From a virus: 35,830 nucleotides of DNA. A program made the position numbers and the translations under genes. How positions within the stretch are numbered: the first letter of the stretch is position 1; every line of letters begins with the position of its first letter. Shown here piece after piece: positions 20,030 to 28,225 of this stretch. The notes below the pieces were generated by a model, which was given only the letters and a program-made list of their open reading frames with translations, made no database searches and was not told the DNA's origin. The stretch spans positions 1-35,830 of IMG/VR virus record IMGVR_UViG_3300042465_003237; one strand, written 5' to 3'.

Positions 20030-21999
20030 TGCCTTATTTTATAACAGATGATGCTGATGGTTGTGATGGGTTTGCCACAATAAAAGAAGATGGCGAAGTT
20101 ATTGGTTGTCATCAAACAAAACAGGAAGCCATTGATCAGATGGTTGCTGTTTCCATTGCTGAGGACATTGAACCTGGTGGTGAAAGAATTAAAAAAAAGA
20201 AAATGAAAATAAGTTATCGTGTTTTGCCTGACAATTACAGACCATCTTTGAGTGAGGATGTTCCAGAGGGTCGCGCTTGTGGTAATTGTATTTTTTACAA
20301 AGAAGATGATGTTAAAGAATTTGCTAATGGTGAACTTCGTGCTTGGTGTGAGAAATGGGATGATTATGTCAATGGTGCATATTATTGCAACGCTTGGCAA
20401 CCTGAAGAGCAAATCGAAGAAGATTTAGAAGATCAATTGGATGAAGATTTAGAAAATGAGTTGGATGAAGAGTTACGCGCACCAGCCCCGAAGAAAGAGC
20501 AAATAAAAGGTAGCGATACAAATAAACCTGGTAGTGCAAAAGGTGGTGGCGCAGATATTGTTTTCAGCGAAGCCACAACAACTGCTCTAACAAATAAAGT
20601 TTCAGATCATAACGAAAGAATGACACAGTTATCAAAACCTGACTGGACAAGAACAACTTTGGGAACACTTAAATCTGTTTACAGAAGAGGATCAGGTGCT
20701 TATTCAACTTCTTTCAGACCAGGTGTTTCAAGAGCGGCTTGGTCAATGGCAAGAGTGAATGCTTTTCTTTATCTTTTAAGAAATGGCAGACCAGCGAATG
20801 CAAAATATGTTACTGACAATGATTTACTGCCAAGTGGTCATCCGAAATCATCTAGATCAATTGATGCAATGGCTGTTGAGGAAAGACAAGTTAATTTAAC
20901 TCCACCCGCTTATATGCGTGCTGCTGCTCGCAGAGGGCTTGAGTTAAATCGTCAAGGTTTCGGTGGAGATGGTTTGACAGATAAAACTAAACAAGAAGCA
21001 CGAGATATGGCTGATGGCCGTGTGTCTGAAGATAAGTGGCGCAGAATTGCCCCTTGGATTGCTCGTCATCTTGTTGATTTAGATTCACCTGATGCAAAAC
21101 CAACTTCCGATAACTATCCATCTCCAGGAGTCGTAGCACATTTTCTTTGGGGAAGTGGAGCGACTAAAAGGGCAGCACAAAGAACTCTTGATTACGCCCA
21201 AGGAGTTGTTGAAAGATTAGATATGGAAGAAAATCAATCTCGCTGGTCCTCAGTTAATGTAAACTTAAATCACAATGAAAAGGAAAACCAAGTGAATAAA
21301 ATTGAACGCAGAGTTAAAAATGATGTTGATTTTGAATTAAGACTTTTAACCACAGAGTCAGATGGAATGCAGTTCTCAGGATACGCAGCAGTTTTTGACA
21401 GCGACTCAGAACCACTACCTTTCATTGAAAGAATTTTGCCTGGTGCTTTCAAACGTTCACTTAAAGCACGCAACGAAGTTAAACTTTTCAAGAATCACAA
21501 TATGGATGAAGTTTTAGCATCCACACGTTCAAAAACTCTAAGACTCACAGAAGATTCAAAGGGTTTATTAGCTGAAGCCACATTGCCTGACACAACCGCT
21601 GGTCGTGACTTGGCTGTGCTTATGAAGCGTGGAGATGTTCACTCAATGTCTTTCGGTTTCTCTGTACCACCTAAAGGTGATGTTTTCTCAGGTGATGGAA
21701 TGACAAGACAGTTAAAAGAAATTCGTTTACACGAAGTTTCAATTGTTACAGGTTTTCCAGCGTACACAGCAACAACAGCCTCAGTAAGAAGTCTAGATAT
21801 TCTTGCAACTAGAACCAATGTTGATATTGATGCCTTGGCTGACGCAATGGTAAAACTTGAAGCAGGCGAACAGTTACAAAACTCTGATGCTGATTTATTG
21901 CAAGAAGTTGTCAGCAAGCTAAGAGAAAACACTCCATCAACAGATGATCTGTTAGACCTTAAGCGTAAGCATCTAGACCTACTATTCAAGGCGGTATAA
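20029..21999 (+). CDS. Multidomain head protein fused to HK97-type prohead protease
   Basis: A 656-residue frame. ATG 20029 is preferred (AGGA 6 nt upstream) over TTG 20026. Domains: residues 1-45 a small PYFITDDADGCDGF module; about 80-125 a Cys cluster (ACGNCIFYKED, WCEKWDD, YYCNAWQP) resembling a HiPIP-type metal site; an acidic Asp/Glu/Leu stretch; about 200-395 a helical region (SVYRRGSGAYSTSFRPG, RRIAPWIARHLVDL). From about 422 follows the prohead protease with FSGYAAVFD, RILPGAFKRSL, catalytic His in FKNHNMDEVL and Ser in HSMSFGF. Proteases of this family trim capsid protein. An internal start at 21292 may also yield the protease alone. Confidence 0.82.
   Translation: MPYFITDDADGCDGFATIKEDGEVIGCHQTKQEAIDQMVAVSIAEDIEPGGERIKKKKMKISYRVLPDNYRPSLSEDVPEGRACGNCIFYKEDDVKEFANGELRAWCEKWDDYVNGAYYCNAWQPEEQIEEDLEDQLDEDLENELDEELRAPAPKKEQIKGSDTNKPGSAKGGGADIVFSEATTTALTNKVSDHNERMTQLSKPDWTRTTLGTLKSVYRRGSGAYSTSFRPGVSRAAWSMARVNAFLYLLRNGRPANAKYVTDNDLLPSGHPKSSRSIDAMAVEERQVNLTPPAYMRAAARRGLELNRQGFGGDGLTDKTKQEARDMADGRVSEDKWRRIAPWIARHLVDLDSPDAKPTSDNYPSPGVVAHFLWGSGATKRAAQRTLDYAQGVVERLDMEENQSRWSSVNVNLNHNEKENQVNKIERRVKNDVDFELRLLTTESDGMQFSGYAAVFDSDSEPLPFIERILPGAFKRSLKARNEVKLFKNHNMDEVLASTRSKTLRLTEDSKGLLAEATLPDTTAGRDLAVLMKRGDVHSMSFGFSVPPKGDVFSGDGMTRQLKEIRLHEVSIVTGFPAYTATTASVRSLDILATRTNVDIDALADAMVKLEAGEQLQNSDADLLQEVVSKLRENTPSTDDLLDLKRKHLDLLFKAV
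21278..21294 (+). promoter_or_regulatory. Internal ribosome site and GTG start for stand-alone protease
   Basis: AAAAGGA (21278-21284), 7-nt spacer, GTG at 21292-21294, in frame with the long gene and directly before the protease domain. Initiation here gives a 235-residue product beginning MNKIERRV, the usual size of free HK97-type proteases. No stop separates the two parts, so two overlapping products are predicted. Confidence 0.5.
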
Positions 22000-22002
22000 C
22001 AA

Positions 22003-22185
22003 ATGGAAAAAGATAAAATAAAAGACGCAATTCTTAAAACAGCAGGTTATCCACAATCAGGTGTTATCGCTGAAATGGCTGATGCAATGGCTGAAGCAAT
22101 TGCTAATCTTGGCAAACCAATTGAAACCAAAAAATTTGAACCAGTCCAAGAAACCAGAATTACAGAAATAAAAGAGACACGTTAA
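22003..22185 (+). CDS. Small head-assembly protein
   Basis: A 60-residue helical protein (KDKIKDAILKTAGYPQSG, AEMADAMAEAIANLG) with a charged C-terminus (ETRITEIKETR). Small proteins with an AGxPxSG turn and an A-rich helix are common between protease and capsid genes in actinophages. It might act as a scaffold or capsid-assembly factor. It starts 3 nt after the protease stop. Confidence 0.55.
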   Translation: MEKDKIKDAILKTAGYPQSGVIAEMADAMAEAIANLGKPIETKKFEPVQETRITEIKETR

Positions 22186-22204
22186 ATCTTTGTTAGACTA
22201 ATAG

Positions 22205-22232
22205 TGGTTGCGTGGAAGCCACCACCATTTTT
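22205..22232 (+). terminator. Rho-independent terminator-like hairpin before capsid gene
   Basis: GTGGT (22204-22208) pairs with ACCAC (22221-22225), extended by GC/GC after one mismatch, then CATTTTTA with five Ts. This is the only hairpin in the window followed by a T-run. It would end the portal-protease transcript, so the capsid gene would need its own promoter or read-through. Confidence 0.45.
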
Positions 22233-22236
22233 ACTG

Positions 22237-22263
22237 TCGAGTGAGCCTCGCAGGTGCTCGTTA
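22237..22263 (+). promoter_or_regulatory. CGAGTGA...CTCGTTA element upstream of capsid gene
   Basis: GTCGAGTGA and GCTCGTTA flank a short GC-rich loop. Alternative pairings (CGAG/CTCG within 22239-22251, or GAGC/GCTC) make it potentially bistable. A related GTCGAGTGA...GCTCGTTA is found at 8979-9000. It lies about 28 nt before the capsid start and could be a regulatory leader or promoter-associated element. Confidence 0.4.
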
Positions 22264-22290
22264 CCAAAAACAATTATATAAGGAGTATTC

Positions 22291-23472
22291 GTGGAATACA
22301 TTAAACAACAACACGAAGCACGTCAAAAGTCTTGGCACGAAGCCAAAGAACTTCTTGATAATGCTGCGTCAGAAAAACGCGATCTAACAGCAGAAGAAAA
22401 CGAAAAATACAATCGTATCTCCGCTGATCTAGATGCACGCGCAAAAGTAATCGAAACCTTAAAAGCAGATGCAGATCGCGAAGTTCGCGCTGTCGAAGCA
22501 ATGAGAGGTATGGAAAACCAAGCAAGACCAGTCGTAGAATCCGTACAAGAAAAAAATGATGCAGATGCCATCCGTGCTTTAGCACGCGGTGAAATCCGTT
22601 CATACAATTTCGAAAAACGCGATATTACAAAAGGTTCAACTGGTTCACCAGTTCCAACCTCTTTCTATGATCAAGTAATTTTACTTGCTCGTACAGTTGG
22701 TCCAATGTTAGAAACTTCAACAATTCTGAATACTGCTTCAGGTGAGAATTTACAAATCCCATCACTAAGCACATACAGCGTTGGAACTGTTACAACTGAG
22801 GGCAACGCAATTGGCGAAAGCGATCCAGTTTTCAATTCATTTAGAACTCTTGGTGCATACAAGTACTCATTCTTGACACAAGTTTCTAGAGAATTAGTTG
22901 AAGATGCAGGAATTGATATTTTGTCATTTCTTGCTGTTCAAACAGGAAACGCTCTTGGATTTGCAATCAATGAGGGACTAACAACAGGTACAGGAACAGT
23001 TCAACCAAACGGAATTGTTACTCGTGCAGGTTCAGCTGTAACTGGAACTTCATTAAATCCAACAGCAGATAACCTAATTGATTTGGTTTACTCAGTTGAT
23101 ACAGTAGGTCGCAGACTTCCTGGAACTGGTTTCCAAATGAACTCAAGTTCAATCGCAAACGTTCGTAAGTTGAAAGATAATGCTGGACAATATTTGTTCA
23201 CACCAGCACTTTCAGCAGATGCACGCGATTTGTTACTTGGTTATCCAATATTCGAAAACCCAGCAATGGCTACAGCAGCATCAGCCGTTAAACCTGTGAT
23301 TTTCGGAAACCTACCAAGTTATTATGTGCGTTCAGTTGGTGGAATTAAATTAGATCGTTCTGATGATTTTGCATTCAGCAATGATTTAATTACGTTCCGT
23401 GCGACAGCACGCTATGACGGAGACCTAATTCAAACAAGTCACGTCAAGTTCTTTAAGTCAAGCAACTCCTAA
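22291..23472 (+). CDS. Major capsid protein (HK97 fold)
   Basis: A 393-residue protein starting at GTG 22291 with AGGAG upstream. Residues 1-105 form a charged coiled-coil delta domain (KSWHEAKELLDNAA, ADLDARAKVIETLKADADRE) normally cleaved by the prohead protease. The HK97 body follows: SFYDQVILLARTVGPM, QIPSLST, YSFLTQVSRELVEDAGID, GRRLPGTGFQMN, LLGYPIFEN, and a C-terminal DDFAFSNDLITFRATARYDGD. It builds the icosahedral shell. Confidence 0.92.
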   Translation: MEYIKQQHEARQKSWHEAKELLDNAASEKRDLTAEENEKYNRISADLDARAKVIETLKADADREVRAVEAMRGMENQARPVVESVQEKNDADAIRALARGEIRSYNFEKRDITKGSTGSPVPTSFYDQVILLARTVGPMLETSTILNTASGENLQIPSLSTYSVGTVTTEGNAIGESDPVFNSFRTLGAYKYSFLTQVSRELVEDAGIDILSFLAVQTGNALGFAINEGLTTGTGTVQPNGIVTRAGSAVTGTSLNPTADNLIDLVYSVDTVGRRLPGTGFQMNSSSIANVRKLKDNAGQYLFTPALSADARDLLLGYPIFENPAMATAASAVKPVIFGNLPSYYVRSVGGIKLDRSDDFAFSNDLITFRATARYDGDLIQTSHVKFFKSSNS

Positions 23473-23501
23473 ACCGAGTTTTTGATTTAATAAAAGTTCT
23501 G

Positions 23502-23525
23502 GGACACGGAGCGCAGGCCGTGTCC
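23502..23525 (+). terminator. Perfect 8-bp GC hairpin after capsid gene
   Basis: GGACACGG, loop AGCGCAGG, CCGTGTCC. It lies 30 bases downstream of the capsid stop with no T-run behind it. Likely a U-less terminator or a 3'-end protector for the abundant capsid message. Inference from position. Confidence 0.5.
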
Positions 23526-23537
23526 TAGACATAACTC

Positions 23538-23565
23538 GTCTCCTATCTGTAATAAGGTAGGAGAC
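23538..23565 (+). terminator. 10-bp hairpin, second after capsid gene
   Basis: GTCTCCTATC (23538-23547), loop TGTAATAA, GGTAGGAGAC (23556-23565), with one G-U pair. It is tandem with the preceding hairpin and lies 26 nt before the GTG of the glycosyltransferase, too far to mask its ribosome site. Double hairpins at this point should separate capsid from the glycosylation cassette. Confidence 0.5.
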
Positions 23566-23591
23566 AACCTGCGAACATATGGAGTTCTTGC

Positions 23592-24884
23592 GTGAATCGT
23601 GAACAAAGAAGAGCATTAGAAAAACAAAGCAAAAATTCAAACGTACAAAATCTTGTACAACACCCAAGACGAATCCTCTGGGTATCAAACGCTCCTTGGG
23701 CCACAACTGGCTACGGACAACAAACAGCACAACTAACAACAAGACTTAAAGCCAATGGTGATGAAGTTGCCATTGCTGCAAATTATGGTTTAGAAGCAGC
23801 ATCAACTGTTTGGAATAGTGCAGCGGGTGGCATTCCTGTTTATCCTCGTGGAACTGAAACTTGGTCTAATGATGTGATTCCTGCTCATATGTACGATTGG
23901 GCTTCTAGAGATAAAGATGCAGAACATTTATTGATGACTCTTTTTGATGTTTGGGTTTTCCGTGGTGACAAGTGGAAAGAGTTTCCTGTTGCTTCTTGGA
24001 CTCCTATTGATCACACACCAGCACCACCTGAAGTTGCCGCTTGGTGCAGACTCCCAAATGTTTACCCAATTGCAATGAGCAAGTTTGGTAAAGCAATGTT
24101 AGAAAATGTTGGTATCCAATCTTGGTATGTGCCACACGCAATTGAACCTGTTTTCAAACCAACCAAAACTTTTAAGACCATTGATGGTGATGAAATGACT
24201 GGTCGTGAGTTTATCGGGGTAAGCGAAGATAAATTTATTGTTGGAATGAATGCAGCGAACAAAGGTGTGATGCCTAACAGAAAAGCGTTTGGCGAAAATC
24301 TTTTAGCCTTTTCAATGTTTGCACAAAAATATGATGATGCTGTTTTGTATATACACACTGAAGCATCTGGTTCTCTTGGTGGAATTAAATTAAATGATTT
24401 GATTTTGTCTTGTGGTATTGATCCTAAGAAAGTTATTTTTCCTGATCCTTATTTGTTACGTTCAGGAATCAGTCAAGACATTATGGCAAGCATTTATACA
24501 GCTATGGATGTTTTGCTTGCAACAAGTTACGGAGAGGGTTTCGGAGTTCCAACTTTAGAGAGCCTAGCTTGTTCTACACCTGTAATTGTTTCTAACTTTG
24601 CGGCCTCAACTGAACTGTGCGGTGATGGCTATTTAATTGGTGGGCAACCTCTTTGGGATGCACCACAAAAGGCTTGGTTTCATTTGCCATCTGTTCCAGA
24701 AATTATTGATGCACTAGAACAGGCGTATAACAAAGGCAGAGTCAAAAGTGAAAAGGCTGTTGAGTTTGCAAAACAATACAACGCTGATTTAGTTTTTGAA
24801 ACACAATGGAAACCAACCTTAGATAGTATTTTGCAAAGAGTGGCTTCAGATGGGTCTAGAAACGCCTTAAACGGCAAAATTTAG
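23592..24884 (+). CDS. GT-B fold glycosyltransferase (GT4-like)
   Basis: A 430-residue protein with a basic NREQRRALEKQ start, an N-terminal Rossmann part (RILWVSNAPWATTGYGQQT) and a C-terminal nucleotide-sugar site with SYGEGFGVPTLESLACSTPVIVSN split over the E-x7-E motif. GT4 enzymes transfer sugars retaining configuration. It leads a four-gene cassette inserted between capsid and connector genes. Targets could be capsid or tail proteins, phage DNA or host surface polymer. Confidence 0.8.
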   Translation: MNREQRRALEKQSKNSNVQNLVQHPRRILWVSNAPWATTGYGQQTAQLTTRLKANGDEVAIAANYGLEAASTVWNSAAGGIPVYPRGTETWSNDVIPAHMYDWASRDKDAEHLLMTLFDVWVFRGDKWKEFPVASWTPIDHTPAPPEVAAWCRLPNVYPIAMSKFGKAMLENVGIQSWYVPHAIEPVFKPTKTFKTIDGDEMTGREFIGVSEDKFIVGMNAANKGVMPNRKAFGENLLAFSMFAQKYDDAVLYIHTEASGSLGGIKLNDLILSCGIDPKKVIFPDPYLLRSGISQDIMASIYTAMDVLLATSYGEGFGVPTLESLACSTPVIVSNFAASTELCGDGYLIGGQPLWDAPQKAWFHLPSVPEIIDALEQAYNKGRVKSEKAVEFAKQYNADLVFETQWKPTLDSILQRVASDGSRNALNGKI

Positions 24885-24910
24885 CGTTTTATAGAAGAGG
24901 AGAACCTGTT

Positions 24911-25561
24911 TTGATACCAGCAATGATTGTTCCTGTTTTAACCAGGTATGAACTTTTAGACCGAATGATTCAATCCATAAATTACCCAATCAAGGACTTG
25001 GTGATTGTTGATAATGGGGCTAAACAACAAGACTGGTCTCCAACTTGGAATCAATGGGTAAACAAAATTTGGCATCTTAAATTCCCTAGCAACCTTGGTG
25101 TTCCTGGTTCTTGGAATCTTGGAATCAAATCTTTACCTTTTGCTGATTATTGGTTGGTAACAAATTTTGATGTTGAGTGGGGTGGGGACTCCTTAAAGAT
25201 GTTTCAAGAAATTTCCAGAAAAGATAAATTGGTTTTATCAAATGGTTCACCTGCTTGGTGTGCTTTTTCTTTGGGTTGGGAAGTTGTGCAAAAGGTCGGA
25301 TTGTTTGATGAATCTTTTGTTCCCGCATATTTTGAGGACAATGATTATCAAAGGCGTTGTGAGCACAAAAATATAGAAGTGTTAAGTTCTTTTATTCCTC
25401 TAGCTCACGATAATTCTTCAACTTTAAATGCTGGTTTCAGGAAACAAAACGATTTATCTTTTGAAGCCAATTCGCAATACAACGAATACAAAATCAAAAC
25501 AAAAGACTTTACTGAGGGAAAATGGTCAATTAAGCGTAGGAGACAATTAAGTTGGGATTAA
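24911..25561 (+). CDS. GT-A fold glycosyltransferase (GT2-like)
   Basis: A 216-residue protein with start TTG 24911 behind GAGGAGAA. It has an N-terminal nucleotide-binding strand (AMIVPVLTRYELLDRMIQS, LVIVDNGA), NLGVPGSWNLGI, NFDVEW as the D-x-D-like metal site, and FEDNDYQRR as the catalytic E-D motif of GT2 enzymes. Overlaps the TagD-like gene by 10 nt. It probably works in series with the other cassette enzymes. Confidence 0.75.
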   Translation: MIPAMIVPVLTRYELLDRMIQSINYPIKDLVIVDNGAKQQDWSPTWNQWVNKIWHLKFPSNLGVPGSWNLGIKSLPFADYWLVTNFDVEWGGDSLKMFQEISRKDKLVLSNGSPAWCAFSLGWEVVQKVGLFDESFVPAYFEDNDYQRRCEHKNIEVLSSFIPLAHDNSSTLNAGFRKQNDLSFEANSQYNEYKIKTKDFTEGKWSIKRRRQLSWD

Positions 25562-25980
25562 AAGTTTATACTGGCGGAACTTTTGATTTGTTTCATTCTG
25601 GACACGTTAATTTTTTGAAGCGCTGTCAGCAGATTGCTGGTGTGGATGGTCTGGTTGTTGTGGCTTTGAATACTGATGAGTTTATTTATGATTACAAAAA
25701 GAAGAAACCTGTATTGACTTTTGATCAGAGAAAAGATGTTTTAGAGTCTTGTAGATACGTTAGTCAAGTTGTTGCAAACGTGGGTGGTTCGGATTCTAAA
25801 AAAACTATTGAAATGCTTGACTCGGTTGATGTGATTGCAATTGGTTCTGATTGGGCGAGGAAAGATTATTATGCTCAGATGGAGTTTGATCAAGATTGGT
25901 TAGATGAAAAAAATATTAGTTTGATTTACATTCCCTATACCAAAGGCATTTCGAGCACATTCATTAAAGGCAATTTGTGA
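25552..25980 (+). CDS. Cytidylyltransferase, TagD-like (glycerol-3-phosphate type)
   Basis: A 142-residue protein with YTGGTFDLFHSGHVNFLKRC, the HxGH-type nucleotidyltransferase motif, and a C-terminal GISSTFIK matching the ISTTxIK motif. RSEVV-type loop is replaced by DQRKDVLESC. Members make CDP-glycerol or related CDP-alcohols for teichoic-acid-like polymers or decorated sugars. With two or three glycosyltransferases, it suggests a glycerol-phosphate or sugar modification. It begins at TTG 25552. Confidence 0.8.
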   Translation: MGLKVYTGGTFDLFHSGHVNFLKRCQQIAGVDGLVVVALNTDEFIYDYKKKKPVLTFDQRKDVLESCRYVSQVVANVGGSDSKKTIEMLDSVDVIAIGSDWARKDYYAQMEFDQDWLDEKNISLIYIPYTKGISSTFIKGNL

Positions 25981-26486
25981 TTGTTGTTGCAACAACTCCT
26001 GGTAGGGAGAACTGGTTAAAACAATGCTTGGAGTCTATTGAAAGACCAGTTATGGTTTTATCGGATTTTACGTTTGAATTAGGTAAAATTAAGTGGGTGT
26101 TTGAGAACACAAAAATTGAAAGGTTTATGTTTTTACAGGATTCAGTTGTAATCAAAAATCAGAAAATCTTTGAACTTTTGGATGACGATAAAGGTTCAAT
26201 TGCTTTGACTAATGATCCTTGTATGTATGGGATGTATCTAGGTGTTTACGAAAGAAAGATTTTACAAATGGTTGATATTCCGCTTCCGAAATTAAAAGCC
26301 GAATCTATTGCGTTTGAACTTTCTTGGACTGAAAGCTACTGTCGAGCCGCAAGAAACGTACGCTTGGCTTTCACGGATTTTACTGATTCAAGAGCGAAAA
26401 GAAAAGAAGTTCTTTTTGGTAGGGAGAATCTTGTTTTGGAGAATGAGTTTTTAATCAAATACAAAGGAAACTGGGGTCAGGTTTAG
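25977..26486 (+). CDS. Glycosyltransferase-like protein
   Basis: A 169-residue protein starting at GTG 25977, overlapping the TagD-like gene by 4 nt. The start IVVATTPGRENWLKQCLESI resembles the first strand-helix of GT-A enzymes and RFMFLQDSVVI occupies the place of a metal motif with a single Asp. The rest is not recognised. It could be a reduced glycosyltransferase or a partner of the GT2-like enzyme. Confidence 0.5.
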   Translation: MIVVATTPGRENWLKQCLESIERPVMVLSDFTFELGKIKWVFENTKIERFMFLQDSVVIKNQKIFELLDDDKGSIALTNDPCMYGMYLGVYERKILQMVDIPLPKLKAESIAFELSWTESYCRAARNVRLAFTDFTDSRAKRKEVLFGRENLVLENEFLIKYKGNWGQV

Positions 26487-26496
26487 TACACTAAAC
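26481..26496 (+). repeat. Short palindrome between cassette and connector genes
   Basis: GTTTAGT-AC-ACTAAAC spans the stop codon of the preceding gene. A second small dyad CTAAG...CTTAG follows. It could be an operator or weak terminator at the 3' boundary of the glycosylation cassette. Confidence 0.35.
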
Positions 26497-26521
26497 TAAG
26501 ACTTAGAACTTAGGAGTTATT

Positions 26522-27127
26522 TTGGCAATTACAAACGGATACGCCTCTTTAGCAGAGGTCAAAGCCGCGCTTCGTATAACAGATTCAATTGATGATTCTT
26601 TATTGGAGATGGCTGTTGAATCAGCCTCAAGACTTATAGACGGATTTGCGGCAAGACAATTTTATTCTCAAGGTACTGCTACAAGATATTTTGTTGCCCA
26701 AGATGATTTCGTTGTTGAAGTTGATGATCTTTCGAGTGGAACAGTAACAATTACAACAGCCCAAGATGCTGATGGTGTCTTTGATACAACTTGGGGTACA
26801 GATGATTATCAACTTGAACCGCTGAATGGTGTTCTTGATGGTATTCCTTGGCCTTTTAATCAAATTCGCGCAGTCGGAGATTATTTATGGCCTATCAGCG
26901 GTGGAGAAGCGTTAATTAAAGTTGTTGGTGTTTATGGTTGGCCCTCTATACCAATTGCAATTAAACAGGCTTGCATTATTCAAGCATCAAGAATTTACAA
27001 ACGTTTAGACAGCCCTATGGGAATTGTTGGCTTCGGAGATATGGGAGCAATTCGCGTATCTAATCAACTTGATCCAGATGTAGCACAACTTGTTATGCCA
27101 TATAAAAGAATGCGAACATTCATTTAA
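26522..27127 (+). CDS. Head-tail connector (gp6-like adaptor)
   Basis: A 201-residue protein starting at TTG 26522 with TAGGAG upstream. The N-terminal helices (SLAEVKAALRITDSIDDSLLEMAVESASRLID, interrupted here for length) match the gp6/gp15-like head-completion fold, and IKQACIIQASRIYKRLDSP is the typical C-terminal helix. It sits under the portal and joins head to tail. Confidence 0.75.
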   Translation: MAITNGYASLAEVKAALRITDSIDDSLLEMAVESASRLIDGFAARQFYSQGTATRYFVAQDDFVVEVDDLSSGTVTITTAQDADGVFDTTWGTDDYQLEPLNGVLDGIPWPFNQIRAVGDYLWPISGGEALIKVVGVYGWPSIPIAIKQACIIQASRIYKRLDSPMGIVGFGDMGAIRVSNQLDPDVAQLVMPYKRMRTFI

Positions 27128-27534
27128 TGGCCTCAGTATCCGAGTTAAGAACAGGCATTGCAAATAACCTTGCGACAATAACTGGTTTGAGAACTTCTGC
27201 TTTTATGCCAGACAACCCAAATCCCCCAATCGCTGTTGTAATGCCCTCCAGCATTTCCTATGACGACACTTTTAATAGAGGGATGCAAACATATGTTTTC
27301 AATGTGTTGGTCATTGTTGGCAGAGTTGATGAAAGAACCGCTCAATCAAACCTTGATGCTTTTGTTTCGGGCACAGGATCATCCAGCGTAAAAAGAGCAA
27401 TTGAGGTAGATAAAACTCTTGGTGGCAAAGCCTTTGATACCAGGGTTACTGAGATGAGAAATTACGGACAACTATCTATACAAGATATACTTTATCTCAC
27501 AGGAGAATTTACAGTTCTCGTGTACGCAGACTAG
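27127..27534 (+). CDS. Head-tail joining / tail terminator-type protein
   Basis: A 135-residue protein coupled by a 1-nt overlap. The pattern ELRTGIANNLATITGLRTSAF...PPIAVVMP...YVFNVLVIVGRVDERTAQSNLD matches small tail-terminator or connector proteins, with a C-terminal strand that reads YLTGEFTVLVYAD. The position between the adaptor and tail tube genes supports it. Confidence 0.65.
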   Translation: MASVSELRTGIANNLATITGLRTSAFMPDNPNPPIAVVMPSSISYDDTFNRGMQTYVFNVLVIVGRVDERTAQSNLDAFVSGTGSSSVKRAIEVDKTLGGKAFDTRVTEMRNYGQLSIQDILYLTGEFTVLVYAD

Positions 27535-27545
27535 GAGAAATATAA

Positions 27546-27953
27546 ATGGCAAAATTTGCTGCAACAGATTATTTTGTTTCCATCAACGGAACAAACTTTT
27601 CTACAAGCTTAAACTCAGTTGAACTCGCAATCGAGGCTGACGATTTAGAAACAACCGCTTTTGGTGAAACTTTCAGAACCAGAATCGGTGGATTAAAACA
27701 AGCATCACTAACACTAAACTTTATGCAAGACTTTGCAGCAGGTTCTGTGGATGCAGTACTTTCACCATTGCTTGCAACATTGGCAACAGTTGTGATCAAA
27801 CCAACCAGCGGAACAGTAACTGCAACTAACCCAAGTTACACAATGACAGCATTAGTAACTCAATACAGTCCGTTTGCTTCATCCGTAGGCGATATTGCAA
27901 GCCTAAGTGTAACTTTCCCAATTTCAGGAACAGTAACCAGGGCCACAGCCTAA
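27546..27953 (+). CDS. Major tail tube protein
   Basis: A 135-residue beta protein with AATDYFVSINGTNFSTSLNS, ELAIEADDLETTAFG and SLSVTFPISGTVTRA. The I-E-A-D-x-L-E-T-T-x-F-G turn is a common feature of small actinophage tail tube proteins. Strong GGAGAAA ribosome site. It precedes the frameshifted chaperone genes, the invariant place of the tail tube gene in siphoviruses. Confidence 0.75.
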   Translation: MAKFAATDYFVSINGTNFSTSLNSVELAIEADDLETTAFGETFRTRIGGLKQASLTLNFMQDFAAGSVDAVLSPLLATLATVVIKPTSGTVTATNPSYTMTALVTQYSPFASSVGDIASLSVTFPISGTVTRATA

Positions 27954-27973
27954 AACAAAAAAAAAGGAAACAA

Positions 27974-28225
27974 ATGAAAATCAACTTGCGCGTGAAATAC
28001 AATGATGGTGTTTCAAAAGAAATAGTTTGTTCAGCAAGAGACTTAGTTGCGTTTGAGGAAAAATACAGCAGGTCAGTTGCAAAACTCGAATCAGAGTTCA
28101 AATTAACTGATCTGCTTTTCCTAGCGTGGCATAGTGAAAAAAGAACCAACGCTGTCAAAAAAGAATTTGATAACTGGTTAGATGAAGTTGATGAGATTGG
28201 TGTAAGCGAACAAGACCCAAAATAA
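27974..28225 (+). CDS. Tail assembly chaperone G
   Basis: An 83-residue acidic helical protein (RDLVAFEEKYSRSVAKLES, TDLLFLAWHSEKR). Ribosome site AAAAGGAAA. It lies between tail tube and tape measure genes and ends with a CCCAAAA-TAA slip site, the hallmark of G proteins of G/GT pairs. G and GT coat the tape-measure protein during tail assembly. Confidence 0.82.
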   Translation: MKINLRVKYNDGVSKEIVCSARDLVAFEEKYSRSVAKLESEFKLTDLLFLAWHSEKRTNAVKKEFDNWLDEVDEIGVSEQDPK

